Shown in pieces: positions 35,483-45,497 of a DNA stretch of 64,000 nt. The stretch covers positions 83 to 64,082 of the forward strand of contig NZ_JAPDMV010000004.1 of the NCBI RefSeq assembly GCF_026319305.1, written 5' to 3'. Position numbers and translations under genes: made by a program. Below the pieces are notes generated by a model. That model was not told the origin of the DNA, made no database searches, and saw only the letters and a program-made list of their open reading frames with translations. The number at the start of each line of letters is the position of its first letter. Position 1 is the stretch's first letter. The DNA is from Methylophaga sp. OBS4 (GTDB lineage Bacteria; Pseudomonadota; Gammaproteobacteria; Nitrosococcales; Methylophagaceae).

Positions 35483-38400
35483 ATGAAGACTTCAGCGGAT
35501 TCAGCACAAGCAGGCAAATGGCAGTTTTGGGTCGATCGCGGCGGTACCTTTACCGACGTGGTGGCCAAAAAGCCAGATGGCACCTTGCTGACCCATAAGC
35601 TGTTGTCGGAAAATCCGGAGCAATACCGCGATGCAGCAGTGGCCGGTATTCGCCGTCTGCTGGGGCTCAACGCAGATGAACTGATCAGCGCCGACAAGGT
35701 CAGTTCGGTCAAGATGGGCACGACGGTGGCAACCAATGCGTTGCTGGAACGCAAGGGTGAACCGACATTGCTGGTCATCACCGAAGGTTTTCGTGATGCG
35801 CTGCAAATCGGTTATCAGAACCGGCCGCGGCTGTTCGATCGACATATCATCATGCCGGAACTGCTGTATCAGCAGGTGATTGAAGCTCATGAGCGTGTCA
35901 GCGCCGAAGGCGAAATATTAACCCCGTTAAACGAAAAAAAGCTGAAACAACAGCTGCAGGCTGCATTTGATAGCGGCCTGCGTAGCGCGGCTATCGTCTT
36001 TATGCACGGTTATCGTTATCACCAGCATGAAAAAAAGGCGGCAGCGCTCGCCAAACAGATAGGTTTCAGCCAGATCAGCAGTTCTTATATCACCAGCCCG
36101 ATGATCAAACTGATCAGCCGCGGTGACACAACGGTGGTTGATGCCTATTTATCCCCAATTCTGCGACGTTATGTCGAACAAGTGGGTGCTGAAATGCCCG
36201 GCGTGCCGCTGTATTTCATGCAATCTTCCGGTGGCCTGACCGATGCGCACCAGTTTCAGGGTAAAGACGCGATTCTGTCGGGCCCGGCCGGCGGTATCGT
36301 CGGTATGGCGCGTACCGCCGAGCTGGCCGGTTTTGATAAAGTCATCGGCTTTGATATGGGCGGCACTTCGACCGATGTGTCGCATTATGCCGGCGAATTC
36401 GAGCGTGACTTCGAGACCCAGGTGGCGGGGGTGCGGATGCGGGCACCGATGATGAGCATCCATACCGTTGCGGCTGGCGGTGGTTCTATCCTCTATTTTG
36501 ACGGCGCGCGTTTTCGGGTCGGGCCGGAAAGCGCCGGCGCCAATCCGGGGCCTGCCTGTTACCGGCGCGGCGGGCCGCTGGCCGTGACCGATGCCAATGT
36601 GATTGTGGGTAAGATTCAGCCCGATTTTTTTCCGAAAGTATTTGGTCCCAACGCCGATCAATCGTTAGATGTAGATAGTATCCGGCAGCAGTTTCAACAA
36701 TTGGCCGAGCAGACCGGCCGCAAAGCGGAGCAGGTGGCGGAAGGTTTTATTCAGATCGCCGTGCAGCAAATGGCGAATGCAATTAAAAAAATCTCGGTTG
36801 CGCGCGGCTATGATGTGACCCGTTATACGCTGCAGTGTTTCGGTGGGGCCGGAGCCCAGCATGCCTGTCTGGTCGCCAGGGCCTTGGGTATGGTGCAGAT
36901 CCTGATTCATCCTTTGGCCGGTGTGCTCAGTGCTTACGGGATGGGCCTGGCCGATCAAAGCCTGATCCGCGAGCAGAGCATCGAATGCGCCCTGAGTGAA
37001 GCGAATATGGCGCAAATTGCGGCCACCATTGACGATCTCGGTGGCCAGGCAGAAACCGAGCTGGCGCAGCAATATGCCGACGGCGGCAAAATGAAAGTTG
37101 AGCGCCGCATCCATGTGCGTTATCAAGGCAGTGATACTGCGCTGGTAGTGCCGTTTGGCGAGTTCGATGCCATCAAAACGGCTTTTGAGGCTGCCTATCA
37201 ACAGCGTTTTTCTTTTCTGATGGCGGATAAGCCGCTGGTGGCCGCTGCGGTGTCGGTGGAAGTGATCATGCACAGCGATGCGCCAGTCGAACAAAGTTAT
37301 CCGTTATCTCCTGAGCGTGATGTGCCGGTCAGGCAGCAGGTCCAGTTCTTTTCCAGCGATACATGGCATCAGGCGGCGCTGATTATGCGCGATGAATTAA
37401 CGGCGGGCGATAAGATAAACGGCCCGGCCATTATCGTCGAAAACAATGCCACAACTATTATCGAGCCGGGCTGGCAGGCCAGCGTCACCGACAGATTGCA
37501 TCTGCTGTTGCAGCGGGTGCAGGAAAAAACGCTAATGCCGTCAGTCGGCGTCAAAGCCGATCCGGTCATGCTGGAGGTGTTCAACAACTTGTTTATGAAC
37601 ATTGCCGAGCAGATGGGGGTGCAACTGCAAAATACCGCACTTTCGGTCAATATCAAGGAAAGACTGGATTTTTCCTGCGCGTTATTCAATGCCGAGGGTA
37701 ACCTGATTGCCAATGCGCCGCATGTGCCGGTGCATCTCGGTTCCATGGGGGAAAGCATCAAGGCGGTGATCAACAAAAACCGCCAAACCATGCGTCCGGG
37801 CGATGTGTATATGCTCAATGATCCTTATCACGGCGGCACCCATTTGCCGGATATTACTGTGATCACGCCGGTGTATCTCAGCAGTGACAAGCAGCCCGAT
37901 TTTTATGTCGGCAGCCGCGGCCATCATGCCGATGTCGGCGGTATAACGCCGGGCTCGATTCCGGCTTTTTCCGCCGATATCAATCAGGAAGGTTTATGCA
38001 TCGATAATTTCAAACTGGTTGAACAGGGCCTTCTCCGCGAAAAGGAGCTGATGCAGCTGCTGACATCGGGGCCATATCCGGTGCGCAATCCCGAGCAGAA
38101 TATCGCTGACTTACGTGCCCAGATCGCGGCCAATGAAAAAGGCGTGCAGGAACTGGCCAATATGGTCGATCAATTTGGCGGCGAGGTGGTACATGCTTAT
38201 ATGCAGCATGTGCAGAATAATGCCGAGGAATCGGTGCGGCGCGTGATTACCCGGCTGAAAGATGGTGAGTTTACGGCCAAGCTCGATAACGGCAGTCAGA
38301 TTAAAGTCGCGATCGCGGTCGATGCCGATGCGCGCAAAGCCCGGATTGATTTCACCGGCACCAGCGAGCAGCAGGCCAATAATTTCAATGCGCCGAAAGC

Positions 38401-39142
38401 GGTATCGATTGCGGCGGTGTTGTATGTGTTCCGCAGCCTGGTCGAGGATGATATTCCGCTTAATGCCGGTTGCCTGAAACCGCTGACCCTGGTGATCCCG
38501 GACGGCTGCATGTTGAATCCGAGTTACCCTGCGGCGGTGGTCGCCGGCAATGTCGAGACCTCCACTTGTATCACCAATGCCTTGTATGGTGCATTGGGCA
38601 TTATGGCTGCAGCGCAGCCGACGATGAACAATGTGAGCTTCGGTAACGTACAACATCAGTATTATGAAACCCTGGCCGGGGGCAGCGGTGCCGGCGGCCG
38701 CTTTGATGAAAACGGCAAGCTGGTGAGCGGATTTGACGGTACTTCCGCAGTACAAACCTTGATGACTAATTCCAGGCTGACCGATCCGGAGGTATTGGAA
38801 AGTCGTTTTCCGGTCACATTGTTGTCTTATGAACTGCGCACAGGCTCAGGCGGCACCGGTCGCTGGCGTGGTGGCGATGGGGCGGTAAGACGCATACAGT
38901 TCCTGGAGCCGATGACGCTGAGCATAGTGTCTAACGGCCGGGTTTATCCGGCTTTCGGGCTGGCAGGAGGCGAAGACGGTGCGCCGGGGCGCAACCGAGT
39001 GCTCCGTGCCGGTGGCGAGATTGAGGAACTGGGGGCGCAGGTTGAATCCGAAGTGGCAGGGGGGGATATTGTCGAGATCCATACACCGGGTGGCGGCGGT
39101 TTCGGCAAGGCGGTTACAGCTGCTGCATCTGGGCTAGACTGA
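35483..39142 (+). CDS. 5-oxoprolinase (ATP-hydrolysing), hydantoinase A and B fused
   Basis: A 1219-residue single-chain enzyme converting 5-oxoproline to glutamate with ATP, part of glutathione/pyroglutamate salvage. The hydantoinase A/oxoprolinase half spans about 1-690, beginning with the phosphate-binding WVDRGGTFTDVVAKKPDG, then VKMGTTVATNALLERKG, GFDMGGTSTDVSHY and CFGGAGAQHACLVARALG (partial). The hydantoinase B half follows from about 700 (VFNNLFMNIAEQMG; YMLNDPYHGGTHLPDIT; GSRGHHADVGGITPGS; glycine-rich GGSGAGGRF; end TPGGGGFG). The length matches eukaryote-type and bacterial OPLAH. Its 3' end overlaps the convergent HAD gene by 29 bp. Confidence 0.94.
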   Translation: MKTSADSAQAGKWQFWVDRGGTFTDVVAKKPDGTLLTHKLLSENPEQYRDAAVAGIRRLLGLNADELISADKVSSVKMGTTVATNALLERKGEPTLLVITEGFRDALQIGYQNRPRLFDRHIIMPELLYQQVIEAHERVSAEGEILTPLNEKKLKQQLQAAFDSGLRSAAIVFMHGYRYHQHEKKAAALAKQIGFSQISSSYITSPMIKLISRGDTTVVDAYLSPILRRYVEQVGAEMPGVPLYFMQSSGGLTDAHQFQGKDAILSGPAGGIVGMARTAELAGFDKVIGFDMGGTSTDVSHYAGEFERDFETQVAGVRMRAPMMSIHTVAAGGGSILYFDGARFRVGPESAGANPGPACYRRGGPLAVTDANVIVGKIQPDFFPKVFGPNADQSLDVDSIRQQFQQLAEQTGRKAEQVAEGFIQIAVQQMANAIKKISVARGYDVTRYTLQCFGGAGAQHACLVARALGMVQILIHPLAGVLSAYGMGLADQSLIREQSIECALSEANMAQIAATIDDLGGQAETELAQQYADGGKMKVERRIHVRYQGSDTALVVPFGEFDAIKTAFEAAYQQRFSFLMADKPLVAAAVSVEVIMHSDAPVEQSYPLSPERDVPVRQQVQFFSSDTWHQAALIMRDELTAGDKINGPAIIVENNATTIIEPGWQASVTDRLHLLLQRVQEKTLMPSVGVKADPVMLEVFNNLFMNIAEQMGVQLQNTALSVNIKERLDFSCALFNAEGNLIANAPHVPVHLGSMGESIKAVINKNRQTMRPGDVYMLNDPYHGGTHLPDITVITPVYLSSDKQPDFYVGSRGHHADVGGITPGSIPAFSADINQEGLCIDNFKLVEQGLLREKELMQLLTSGPYPVRNPEQNIADLRAQIAANEKGVQELANMVDQFGGEVVHAYMQHVQNNAEESVRRVITRLKDGEFTAKLDNGSQIKVAIAVDADARKARIDFTGTSEQQANNFNAPKAVSIAAVLYVFRSLVEDDIPLNAGCLKPLTLVIPDGCMLNPSYPAAVVAGNVETSTCITNALYGALGIMAAAQPTMNNVSFGNVQHQYYETLAGGSGAGGRFDENGKLVSGFDGTSAVQTLMTNSRLTDPEVLESRFPVTLLSYELRTGSGGTGRWRGGDGAVRRIQFLEPMTLSIVSNGRVYPAFGLAGGEDGAPGRNRVLRAGGEIEELGAQVESEVAGGDIVEIHTPGGGGFGKAVTAAASGLD

Positions 39143-39863
39143 TCCGTTTGATGCGCGCGATATCCCCGACTGTATTTTTGTCCTGCTCGGTGTTGTAGCC
39201 CCAGTCGGCAAAAAACAATTGCACATGATCCAGCCGATCATCGGTGATGACATTGATCAAGGTTGGCAGCCGATCTTCGACAAACAGAATGTCATCTTCC
39301 GGCTTTTCGGCGGTCAGATCCGTCAGAATTTGTTGTTTACTCAGGTTGCGATCCAGCCCAAAAATTTGTTCCGGTGGGAAGTGGATATCATTAGCCTGCA
39401 GAATATGATCAACAAATCTTTCCTGTTTGGTGGTGATGATATAACTATGACTGCTGTCAATCCGGCGTAACTTGTCAGCAATACCGTCAAACAGCGGGTT
39501 CATTTCAATCCAGTTGTCGATATCCTCATTTATCCATTTATCCCGGGTTGAGCCAAACAGTTGTTTCAGATCATCAACAAACAACTGATCGCGAATCATC
39601 AATGCTTCAATCCGGGGATGAAAAGCCTGCACTATATTTGATGGTGCCATGCCTTCAAATAACAACCGCATGATCAGAATGGCTTCATAACCGGTTTCCA
39701 TAACCGGTCTGATCTGACGAAATTGCTGTAGCAGTCTGGCCGGGATTTCGGCCGGCATGTCTGACCACAACTGCAAGGCGACTTTCCAGCCGGCCATGCC
39801 GGTTTCAACGGCGCTATCACAGATAACGCCGTCAAAATCGAGTGCGTAGAGCTTATTTGTCAT
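39114..39863 (-). CDS. HAD-family hydrolase
   Basis: A 249-residue haloacid dehalogenase-like phosphatase of unknown substrate. The nucleophile motif is LYALDFDGVICDS (about residues 4-16), motif II is SYIITTKQER (about 134), and motif IV is DILFVEDRLPTL (about 195). A helical cap lies between motif I and II. The start at 39863 places the nucleophile at the expected distance. Its 3' end overlaps the end of the oxoprolinase gene on the other strand, and its start overlaps the upstream lipoprotein gene by 11 bp. Confidence 0.88.
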   Translation of the reverse strand: MTNKLYALDFDGVICDSAVETGMAGWKVALQLWSDMPAEIPARLLQQFRQIRPVMETGYEAILIMRLLFEGMAPSNIVQAFHPRIEALMIRDQLFVDDLKQLFGSTRDKWINEDIDNWIEMNPLFDGIADKLRRIDSSHSYIITTKQERFVDHILQANDIHFPPEQIFGLDRNLSKQQILTDLTAEKPEDDILFVEDRLPTLINVITDDRLDHVQLFFADWGYNTEQDKNTVGDIARIKRISLAQMQQL

Positions 39864-40044
39864 CTGCTGGGAAAATGCAGTGTTTGGTAAAGTCGGTAGC
39901 CTCGTTGGCAGTCCAGTCACCTTTGGGCTTTTCTTTCATCATCGCGCACCACTTTTCGCTGCCGACTTCCGGGCTGCAGCCACTGATGCTGATCAGTAGA
40001 AAAGATGCTGCTACCAGCGCAAGAAATTTGTTTAGTTGGCTCAT
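39853..40044 (-). CDS. Small DUF3012-type lipoprotein
   Basis: A 63-residue lipoprotein. The signal ends in the lipobox ISGC (Cys about residue 23), and the mature part SPEVGSEKWCAMMKEKPKGD then WTANEATDFTKHCIF is the DUF3012 pattern, with two conserved cysteines. Function is unknown. AAGGATAAGCTT gives the ribosome site. It overlaps the HAD gene and follows pyrC' after 31 bp, so it may be part of the pyrimidine operon transcript. Confidence 0.88.
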   Translation of the reverse strand: MSQLNKFLALVAASFLLISISGCSPEVGSEKWCAMMKEKPKGDWTANEATDFTKHCIFPADDK

Positions 40045-40075
40045 AAGCTTATCCTTAATGTTTGCTGAAAAAAGG

Positions 40076-41353
40076 TTAATACCGTTCATAAACCAGGCGG
40101 CCATGAAATAGCGTATGGCTGACTTGGTGGTTAAATAACCAGCCAGCGAAAGGGCTGTTTTTACCCGCACTGATAAAGTTAAGGGGCCGACATTCGTACT
40201 CGGAATCGGGGTCGATAATGCACAAATCGGCTACCGCCCCTACTTTCAGCTGGCCCGATTCGATACCGAGAATATCTGCAGGATTGCAGGTCAAAGCGGC
40301 CAACGCCTGACAGAGATTGATTTCATCTTCCTCTACCAGTTTCATTGTTAATGGTAACAATGTTTCCAGACCTGATATGCCCGGTTGTGTTTCGGCAAAA
40401 GGACCCAGTTTGGCATCCTTGTCCAGTGGCTGGTGGTGAGAAGAAATGGCGGCAATCACACCATCACGTAATCCTTGTTGCAGTTGCTCGCGATCACGGA
40501 TGCTGCGCAGTGGCGGCAATACATGACTGAGGCTGTCGTAATTGCCCAGATCATGTTCAGACAGATGCAGGTGATGGGCACTGACATCTGCGGTAACCGG
40601 CAGCCCGCGGCTCTGGGCATCACGAATCATCTTTACCGCTTTGCCACAGGATAAATTATGAAAGTGAGCGCGTACACCTGTTTGCTCAATCAGAATTAAA
40701 TCCCGGCTGACGGCAACGGTTTCCGCGCTTTCCGGGATACCGCCCAGGCCCAATCTCGTACTGACCGAACCTTCATGCACACAACCCTGAGATTGCAGCC
40801 AGGGATCAACGGCATTGATAAATACGGTCATATCCAATGTGGCGGCATAAGCCATGGCGCGTTGCTGGATCACACTGTTTTTAATAGCGGACAAGCCGTT
40901 ACTGATACCGATGCAACCAGCGGCTTTCAGCCTTGCCATTTCCGCCAGTAGTTCGCTCTCCAGATTCTGGGTCATGGCGCCGACAGTCAGTACCATGGTA
41001 CGGGCCGCTTTTTTGGCGCGATCCTCGATCAGTTCAACTACAGCCGGATTATCAATCACCGGATCGGTATCAGGGGGCACACATAAGGTTGTGACACCGC
41101 CGGCTGCCGCGGCGGCTGTTTCACTATTAATGGTAGCGGTGTGTTCCTGACCGGGCTCCCGCAGCCGGACGCTTAAATCCACCAGGCCCGGGCTGATAAT
41201 CAGGCCTGAAGCATCAATAATCCGGTCGGCGGTAAAGTCATCAAAATAGTCGGTAATTGCCACGATTTTACCGTCGCTGATAAAGACATCATGTCTGGTG
41301 TCAAGCTGGCTGGCCGGGTCAATAACACGGCCGTTTTTTATGCGAATCTTCAT
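40076..41353 (-). CDS. pyrC': Dihydroorotase homologue, predicted catalytically inactive (PyrC')
   Basis: A 425-residue amidohydrolase-fold protein related to class I dihydroorotase. The metal-binding HxH of active enzymes is replaced: the segment reads [16 protein letters not shown] (about residues 55-70) instead of a DxHxHxREPG pattern. The catalytic Asp segment, normally like TDHAP, reads SSHHQPLD (about 309). Such proteins (PyrC' or PyrX) sit next to pyrB in pseudomonads and related bacteria and are needed for aspartate transcarbamoylase assembly rather than catalysis. The start overlaps the end of pyrB by 4 bp, fitting that role. A separate active PyrC should exist elsewhere. Confidence 0.92.
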   Translation of the reverse strand: MKIRIKNGRVIDPASQLDTRHDVFISDGKIVAITDYFDDFTADRIIDASGLIISPGLVDLSVRLREPGQEHTATINSETAAAAAGGVTTLCVPPDTDPVIDNPAVVELIEDRAKKAARTMVLTVGAMTQNLESELLAEMARLKAAGCIGISNGLSAIKNSVIQQRAMAYAATLDMTVFINAVDPWLQSQGCVHEGSVSTRLGLGGIPESAETVAVSRDLILIEQTGVRAHFHNLSCGKAVKMIRDAQSRGLPVTADVSAHHLHLSEHDLGNYDSLSHVLPPLRSIRDREQLQQGLRDGVIAAISSHHQPLDKDAKLGPFAETQPGISGLETLLPLTMKLVEEDEINLCQALAALTCNPADILGIESGQLKVGAVADLCIIDPDSEYECRPLNFISAGKNSPFAGWLFNHQVSHTLFHGRLVYERY

Positions 41354-42324
41354 GCTTGTATCTCATGTTGTTCTGATTGCGATCCCAGAGCCATGGACAT
41401 GACGGCCATCCGGATCGCAATGCCATGAGTGACTTGTTCCAGAATCACAGATTGCGGGCCATCGGCGACCGAAGAGGCAATTTCGACGCCACGGTTAATC
41501 GGGCCGGGATGCATGACGATGGCATCAGGTTTGGCCAGCTTAAGTTTTTCTTCACTGAGGCCGTAGCAGTGATAATACTCGCGGGCGCTGGGTAATAATG
41601 CCCCTTGCATGCGTTCCAGTTGCAGTCGCAGCATGATGACTACATCGACATCTTTCAGGCCGGTTGCCATATCGTGATAAACGTGTACGCCCAAAGTCTG
41701 GCAGTTAGATGGCAACAGGGTTTGCGGGCCGATAACTCGTATTTCACCGACGCCCAGTGTCGCTAAAGCCTGAATTTGCGAGCGCGCTACCCGTGAATGC
41801 AGAATATCGCCGACAATGGCAACCCGCAGATCGGGGAAAAAATGCTTGTGGCGGCGGATGGTAAACATGTCCAGCATCGCCTGAGTGGGGTGGGCATGAC
41901 AGCCATCACCAGCATTGATCACACTGACGTGGGGCGAGACATGTTCGGCGATAAATTCGGCGGCGCCACTCTGGTTATGGCGTACCACAAACATGTCAGT
42001 GTGCATGGATTCCAGGTTGTGCAGGGTATCGAGCAGACTCTCGCCTTTGGAGGTAGCCGAGGTACTGATATTGAAATTCATTACATCGGCAGATAAGCGT
42101 TTTGCGGCCAGCTCGAAGGTTGAGCGGGTACGGGTACTGTTTTCAAAAAACAGGTTAACGATGGTTTTACCCCGCAGAATCGGGACTTTTTTCACCTGGC
42201 GATTGGTGATGCCGGAAAACTGTTCGGCGCGATCCATTATTTCGGTGAGCAGGGGCTTTTTCAGACCATCAATAGTGAGAAAGTGGCGTAACTGTCCCTG
42301 TTCTGTCAGCTGATTATTCTTCAT
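41350..42324 (-). CDS. pyrB: Aspartate carbamoyltransferase catalytic subunit
   Basis: A 324-residue cytoplasmic enzyme forming N-carbamoyl-aspartate, the committed step of pyrimidine synthesis. Signatures are [20 protein letters not shown] (carbamoyl-phosphate binding, about residues 60-79), HPTQAMLD (about 142), and [13 protein letters not shown] (about 276). It overlaps pyrR upstream by 11 bp and pyrC' downstream by 4 bp. No pyrI regulatory gene is adjacent, consistent with the PyrB-PyrC' class of enzyme. Confidence 0.97.
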   Translation of the reverse strand: MKNNQLTEQGQLRHFLTIDGLKKPLLTEIMDRAEQFSGITNRQVKKVPILRGKTIVNLFFENSTRTRSTFELAAKRLSADVMNFNISTSATSKGESLLDTLHNLESMHTDMFVVRHNQSGAAEFIAEHVSPHVSVINAGDGCHAHPTQAMLDMFTIRRHKHFFPDLRVAIVGDILHSRVARSQIQALATLGVGEIRVIGPQTLLPSNCQTLGVHVYHDMATGLKDVDVVIMLRLQLERMQGALLPSAREYYHCYGLSEEKLKLAKPDAIVMHPGPINRGVEIASSVADGPQSVILEQVTHGIAIRMAVMSMALGSQSEQHEIQA

Positions 42325-42844
42325 TCACCCCTCCCCTGGTGCGATATTCCAACTGCAAGCCTGAGGTATTGGTCAGCTTGATATGCTGATCGTTGGGCAG
42401 CTCAATGGATTCACCGATGATATCGGCCTGGATCGGTAGCTCTCTGCCATTTCGCTCCATCAGAACTGCCAGGCAAACACTGGCTGGGCGTCCATAGTCG
42501 AAAATTTCATTGAGAGCGGCCCGGGTGGTGCGTCCACTGTGCAATACATCATCAACCAGCAGCAAATGACGGCCATCGACACTGAAGGGCAGATCGGAAG
42601 GGGTTACCTGGGGGTGCATGCCGATACGGGTAAAGTCATCACGATAATAGGCAATGTTCAATGTGCCCAGCGGTGCATCAAAAAAGTCTGCGCCGAGTAT
42701 TTCCTGCAATGCCTTGGCCACCCAGACTCCGCCGGTATGTATGCCGACCAGTAACGGTTTGCGGTCGCCCAGTTGGTCACGGATTTCTGCTGCCATATTT
42801 TCCAGCAAATCCTGTACTTGTGATGGTGAGAGTGCAATGGTCAT
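42314..42844 (-). CDS. pyrR: Bifunctional pyr operon regulator / uracil phosphoribosyltransferase
   Basis: A 176-residue type I phosphoribosyltransferase-fold protein. The PRPP-binding loop is [17 protein letters not shown] (about residues 93-109). PyrR of Gram-positives binds pyr mRNA; in Gammaproteobacteria the role is less certain. It is preceded by a 69-codon ORF whose stop overlaps its ATG (ATGA) and by a palindromic repeat element in the leader, either of which could affect expression. Confidence 0.95.
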   Translation of the reverse strand: MTIALSPSQVQDLLENMAAEIRDQLGDRKPLLVGIHTGGVWVAKALQEILGADFFDAPLGTLNIAYYRDDFTRIGMHPQVTPSDLPFSVDGRHLLLVDDVLHSGRTTRAALNEIFDYGRPASVCLAVLMERNGRELPIQADIIGESIELPNDQHIKLTNTSGLQLEYRTRGGVNEE

Positions 42845-43050
42845 AGTTGTTCCAACCTGAAAACCTCAGTTGAACACGGAGTTTGCACTGAGAACCAAGA
42901 GCGCAAGACAAGGCTCCGCTCGCCGGCACTAGTATTATCCTTGCCAAGAGCGGTAACGGCATATTGCGCTCTTGGAGCCAGCGCAAAACCGTGTAGCGTT
43001 GTTAAGCTCATCTGGAAAGCGGATGGGGCGCAATAGGCTTTTAAATTCAT
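42841..43050 (-). CDS. 69-codon ORF translationally coupled to pyrR
   Basis: Starts with ATG at 43050 behind a well-placed AAGGTG site and ends in a TGA overlapping the pyrR ATG. The product (MNLKAYCAPSAFQMSLTTLH at the start, FRLEQL at the end) is not recognisable. About codons 26-52 are formed by the palindromic repeat element at 42895-42975, which argues that part of the frame is fortuitous. It could still serve as a leader that couples ribosome movement to pyrR translation. Confidence 0.4.
   Translation of the reverse strand: MNLKAYCAPSAFQMSLTTLHGFALAPRAQYAVTALGKDNTSAGERSLVLRSWFSVQTPCSTEVFRLEQL
42895..42975 (-). repeat. Nested palindromic repeat element, copy A (pyrR leader)
   Basis: Perfect 12 bp outer arms (ccaagagcgcaa / ttgcgctcttgg) enclose a core with inner arms caagg/ccttg. 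The core from 42905 aligns with the element at 45498-45598, sharing the segments CAAGGC, GGCA, CCTTG, CAAG and GTAACG at equal spacing, while the outer arms differ completely. Confidence 0.7.
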
Positions 43051-43073
43051 ATCTACACCTTAATAATAAAGAG

Positions 43074-43508
43074 TTAGCGGTCAACGGAGGTTTTCAGGTT
43101 TAACCATGATTGAAGTATGAGTTGTGCCGATAAACGGTCGACGTCGCTACGCTGACGGGAGTTCATTTTACTGCGGATACCCATATGATCCAGTGCTTCG
43201 TATGTGGTCAGCCGTTCATCCTGCCATTCTACCGGGATATTAAAACGTCCATGCAGTCTGTTGCCAAAGCGTCTGGCGGCCGCGGTCATCTCCTGTTCCG
43301 TTCCGTCCATATTGAGCGGCAGCCCCACCACCAGCAGGTCAGGTTGCCACTCGTCGAGTAGTTTTTTGATCTGCTCCCAATCCGGTATGCCATCCCGTGC
43401 CTTGATAGCGGTGAGCGGATTGGCTGTGGCAGTGAGTTCCTGACCGACAGCAATACCGATGTTTTTCATACCAAAATCAAAACCGAGTATAGTCCGCGTG
43501 CCGCTCAT
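43074..43508 (-). CDS. ruvX: RuvX/YqgF family putative pre-16S rRNA nuclease
   Basis: A 144-residue RNase H-fold protein, acting in 16S rRNA 5' end maturation and also named putative Holliday junction resolvase. The first acidic residue is in ILGFDFGMKNIGIAVGQ (about residues 7-23), the second in LVVGLPLNMDGTEQEM (about 55), and DERLTTYEA is at about 98. The stop of yqgE upstream overlaps its start by 4 bp; the yqgE-ruvX pair is conserved in Gammaproteobacteria. Confidence 0.95.
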   Translation of the reverse strand: MSGTRTILGFDFGMKNIGIAVGQELTATANPLTAIKARDGIPDWEQIKKLLDEWQPDLLVVGLPLNMDGTEQEMTAAARRFGNRLHGRFNIPVEWQDERLTTYEALDHMGIRSKMNSRQRSDVDRLSAQLILQSWLNLKTSVDR

Positions 43509-44065
43509 GCGTGTCCTGTGGAGTTGGACATCAGATTGATATCGATACCGAGCAGTTTGGCTGCAGCCTGCCAGCGTTTGTCCGCCGGCGTATCAAACAG
43601 CAGATCATGTGTTGCCGGTACCGTCAGCCAGCTGTTTTCTGCGAGTTCCTGTTCCAACTGACCCGCTCCCCAGCCGGCAAACCCCAGCGTGACCAGGGAA
43701 TGTTCCGGTCCTTTATCGGTACCAATGGCCTCGAGAATATCTGTGGAGGTGGTCAGAAATATGTCTTCAGCCAGCTGTATACTGGATTTCCAGTGGCCTT
43801 CGCGTTGATCATGAATCACCATGCCCTGACCTTTTTGCACCGGCCCACCAAACAATACGGGGGTGGTTTTGATAAGTTCGGATTCGTTATCAATTTGCAG
43901 GTGGGATAATAATTCTTCCAGCATGATGCGCGTCGGGCGATTAACGATCAAACCCATAGCGCCATTCTGATCATGCTCACACAGATAGACTACTGACCGA
44001 TAAAAAAATGAATCGGACAAGGCAGGCATGGCGACCAGAAAATGGTTTTGTAATGTAGACTCCAT
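43505..44065 (-). CDS. yqgE: YqgE/AlgH family protein
   Basis: A 186-residue DUF179 protein. Characteristic segments are NHFLVAMPALSDSFFYRSV (residues 7-25), HDQNGAMGLIVNRPT (about 31-45), and GFAGWGAGQLEQELAENSW (about 130-148). The start at 44065 is chosen because it begins at the family's normal N-terminus and avoids trkA, which ends 7 bp upstream. Function is unresolved (AlgH was named as an alginate regulator). It precedes ruvX with a 4 bp overlap. Confidence 0.95.
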   Translation of the reverse strand: MESTLQNHFLVAMPALSDSFFYRSVVYLCEHDQNGAMGLIVNRPTRIMLEELLSHLQIDNESELIKTTPVLFGGPVQKGQGMVIHDQREGHWKSSIQLAEDIFLTTSTDILEAIGTDKGPEHSLVTLGFAGWGAGQLEQELAENSWLTVPATHDLLFDTPADKRWQAAAKLLGIDINLMSNSTGHA

Positions 44066-44072
44066 GTGGCTC

Positions 44073-45455
44073 CTAGAAAAAAGTAAAACCAACTTGGAAC
44101 AAACGCTCTACCTCCTTAATATAGCGTTTATTGATTAAAAACAAGATCACGTGGTCCTCGGATTCGATTACGGTATCATGATGCGCAATAATCACTTTCT
44201 CTCCACGGACGATGGCGCCAATGGTTGTGCCGGGTGGCAGGTCGATCTCTTCAATCCGTCGTCCCACCACTACGGAGGAACTGCTATCTCCGTGAGCAAC
44301 CGCTTCCAGCGCTTCGGCCGCGCCCCGGCGCAGCGAGTGAACAGCGACAATATCACCACGGCGGATGTGGGCAAGCAAGCTGCCGATAGTCGCTTGCTGC
44401 GGCGACAGCGCGATATCTATACTGCTGCTTTCGACCAGATCCACGTATGCGGCGCGGTTAATCAGTGATAAAACTTTAGTGGCACCGAGTCGTTTTGCCA
44501 GCATGGATGACAGGATATTAGCCTCATCATCATTGGTTAGCGCGCAAAACAGATCAACTTTATCGATTTCTTCTTCCAGCAGCAGCTCTTCATTGGCCAC
44601 ATCACCCAACAGTACAATCGAGTTGGTCAGTACTTCTGACAAATAATCGGCCCGCTGTGGATTCGCTTCAATCAACTTGATTTGATAATCATTTTCCAGT
44701 GCCTTGGCCAGGCGGACACCGATATGACCGCCTCCGGCAAGCATGATGCGTTTATAGGGTTTTTCCAGTCTGCGCAGTTCGCCCATTACAGCATGAATAT
44801 CTTTGCTGGCGGCAATGAAAAATACTTCATCATCCGCTTGAATGACGGTGTCTCCGGTGGGCGTGATAGGGCGGCCGGCGCGGAAAATAGCGGCGACGCG
44901 GGTATCGGATTTGGGTATGTGTTTGGGTAAAGCCCGCAATGGATGACCCACCAGAGGGCCGCCGTGAAAAGCTCTGACTGCGACCAGCTGAACTTTGCCC
45001 TCGGCAAAGTCAAGCACCTGTAGTGCGTTGGGATGGCTGATCAGACGTTGAATATAGTCGGTGACAATCTGTTCCGGACTGATCAGCATATCAATGGCAA
45101 TGGCCTGCGGGTTTTCTTTATCGAATAATTGCGGCGTAGACAGGTAACCGATTGAGCGTATGCGGGCGATCTTGGTGGGGGTGTTATAGAGTGTATGGCA
45201 AATCTGACAGGCGATCATATTGGTTTCATCACTGTTGGTTACAGCGAGAATTAAATCCGCATCCTCAGCGCCGGCGCGTGCTAACACATCAGGATGTGAG
45301 GCTTCACCCTGAATGGTACGAATATCGTAATGATCCTGCAGCCTGAGCAGATTGGTGTTGTCGGTGTCAACCAGGGTCACATCGTCGTCTTCCCGCGCCA
45401 GGGTGGCCGCAACGGAAGAGCCGACTTGCCCGGCGCCCAGAATCAGAATTTTCAT
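44073..45455 (-). CDS. trkA: Trk system K+ uptake NAD-binding subunit
   Basis: A 460-residue peripheral regulatory subunit of the Trk potassium channel. It has two tandem RCK units: Rossmann motifs [14 protein letters not shown] at residues 7-20 and [14 protein letters not shown] at about 239, each followed by an RCK_C domain (about 140-220 and 370-450). The TrkH/TrkG membrane partner is not in the window. It lies downstream of ntrYX, an arrangement common in Gammaproteobacteria, with a 149 bp gap occupied by a repeat element. Confidence 0.97.
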   Translation of the reverse strand: MKILILGAGQVGSSVAATLAREDDDVTLVDTDNTNLLRLQDHYDIRTIQGEASHPDVLARAGAEDADLILAVTNSDETNMIACQICHTLYNTPTKIARIRSIGYLSTPQLFDKENPQAIAIDMLISPEQIVTDYIQRLISHPNALQVLDFAEGKVQLVAVRAFHGGPLVGHPLRALPKHIPKSDTRVAAIFRAGRPITPTGDTVIQADDEVFFIAASKDIHAVMGELRRLEKPYKRIMLAGGGHIGVRLAKALENDYQIKLIEANPQRADYLSEVLTNSIVLLGDVANEELLLEEEIDKVDLFCALTNDDEANILSSMLAKRLGATKVLSLINRAAYVDLVESSSIDIALSPQQATIGSLLAHIRRGDIVAVHSLRRGAAEALEAVAHGDSSSSVVVGRRIEEIDLPPGTTIGAIVRGEKVIIAHHDTVIESEDHVILFLINKRYIKEVERLFQVGFTFF

Positions 45456-45497
45456 ACGTTTATCCTAGTGTCGTGTCCTGAATAAGATGACTATATC

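Noticed and set aside
42895-42975. A classic pyr transcription attenuator in the pyrR leader
   Set aside because: Alternative hairpins can form, but no U-tract follows them, and the same core occurs near trkA, so it is better explained as a repeat element.
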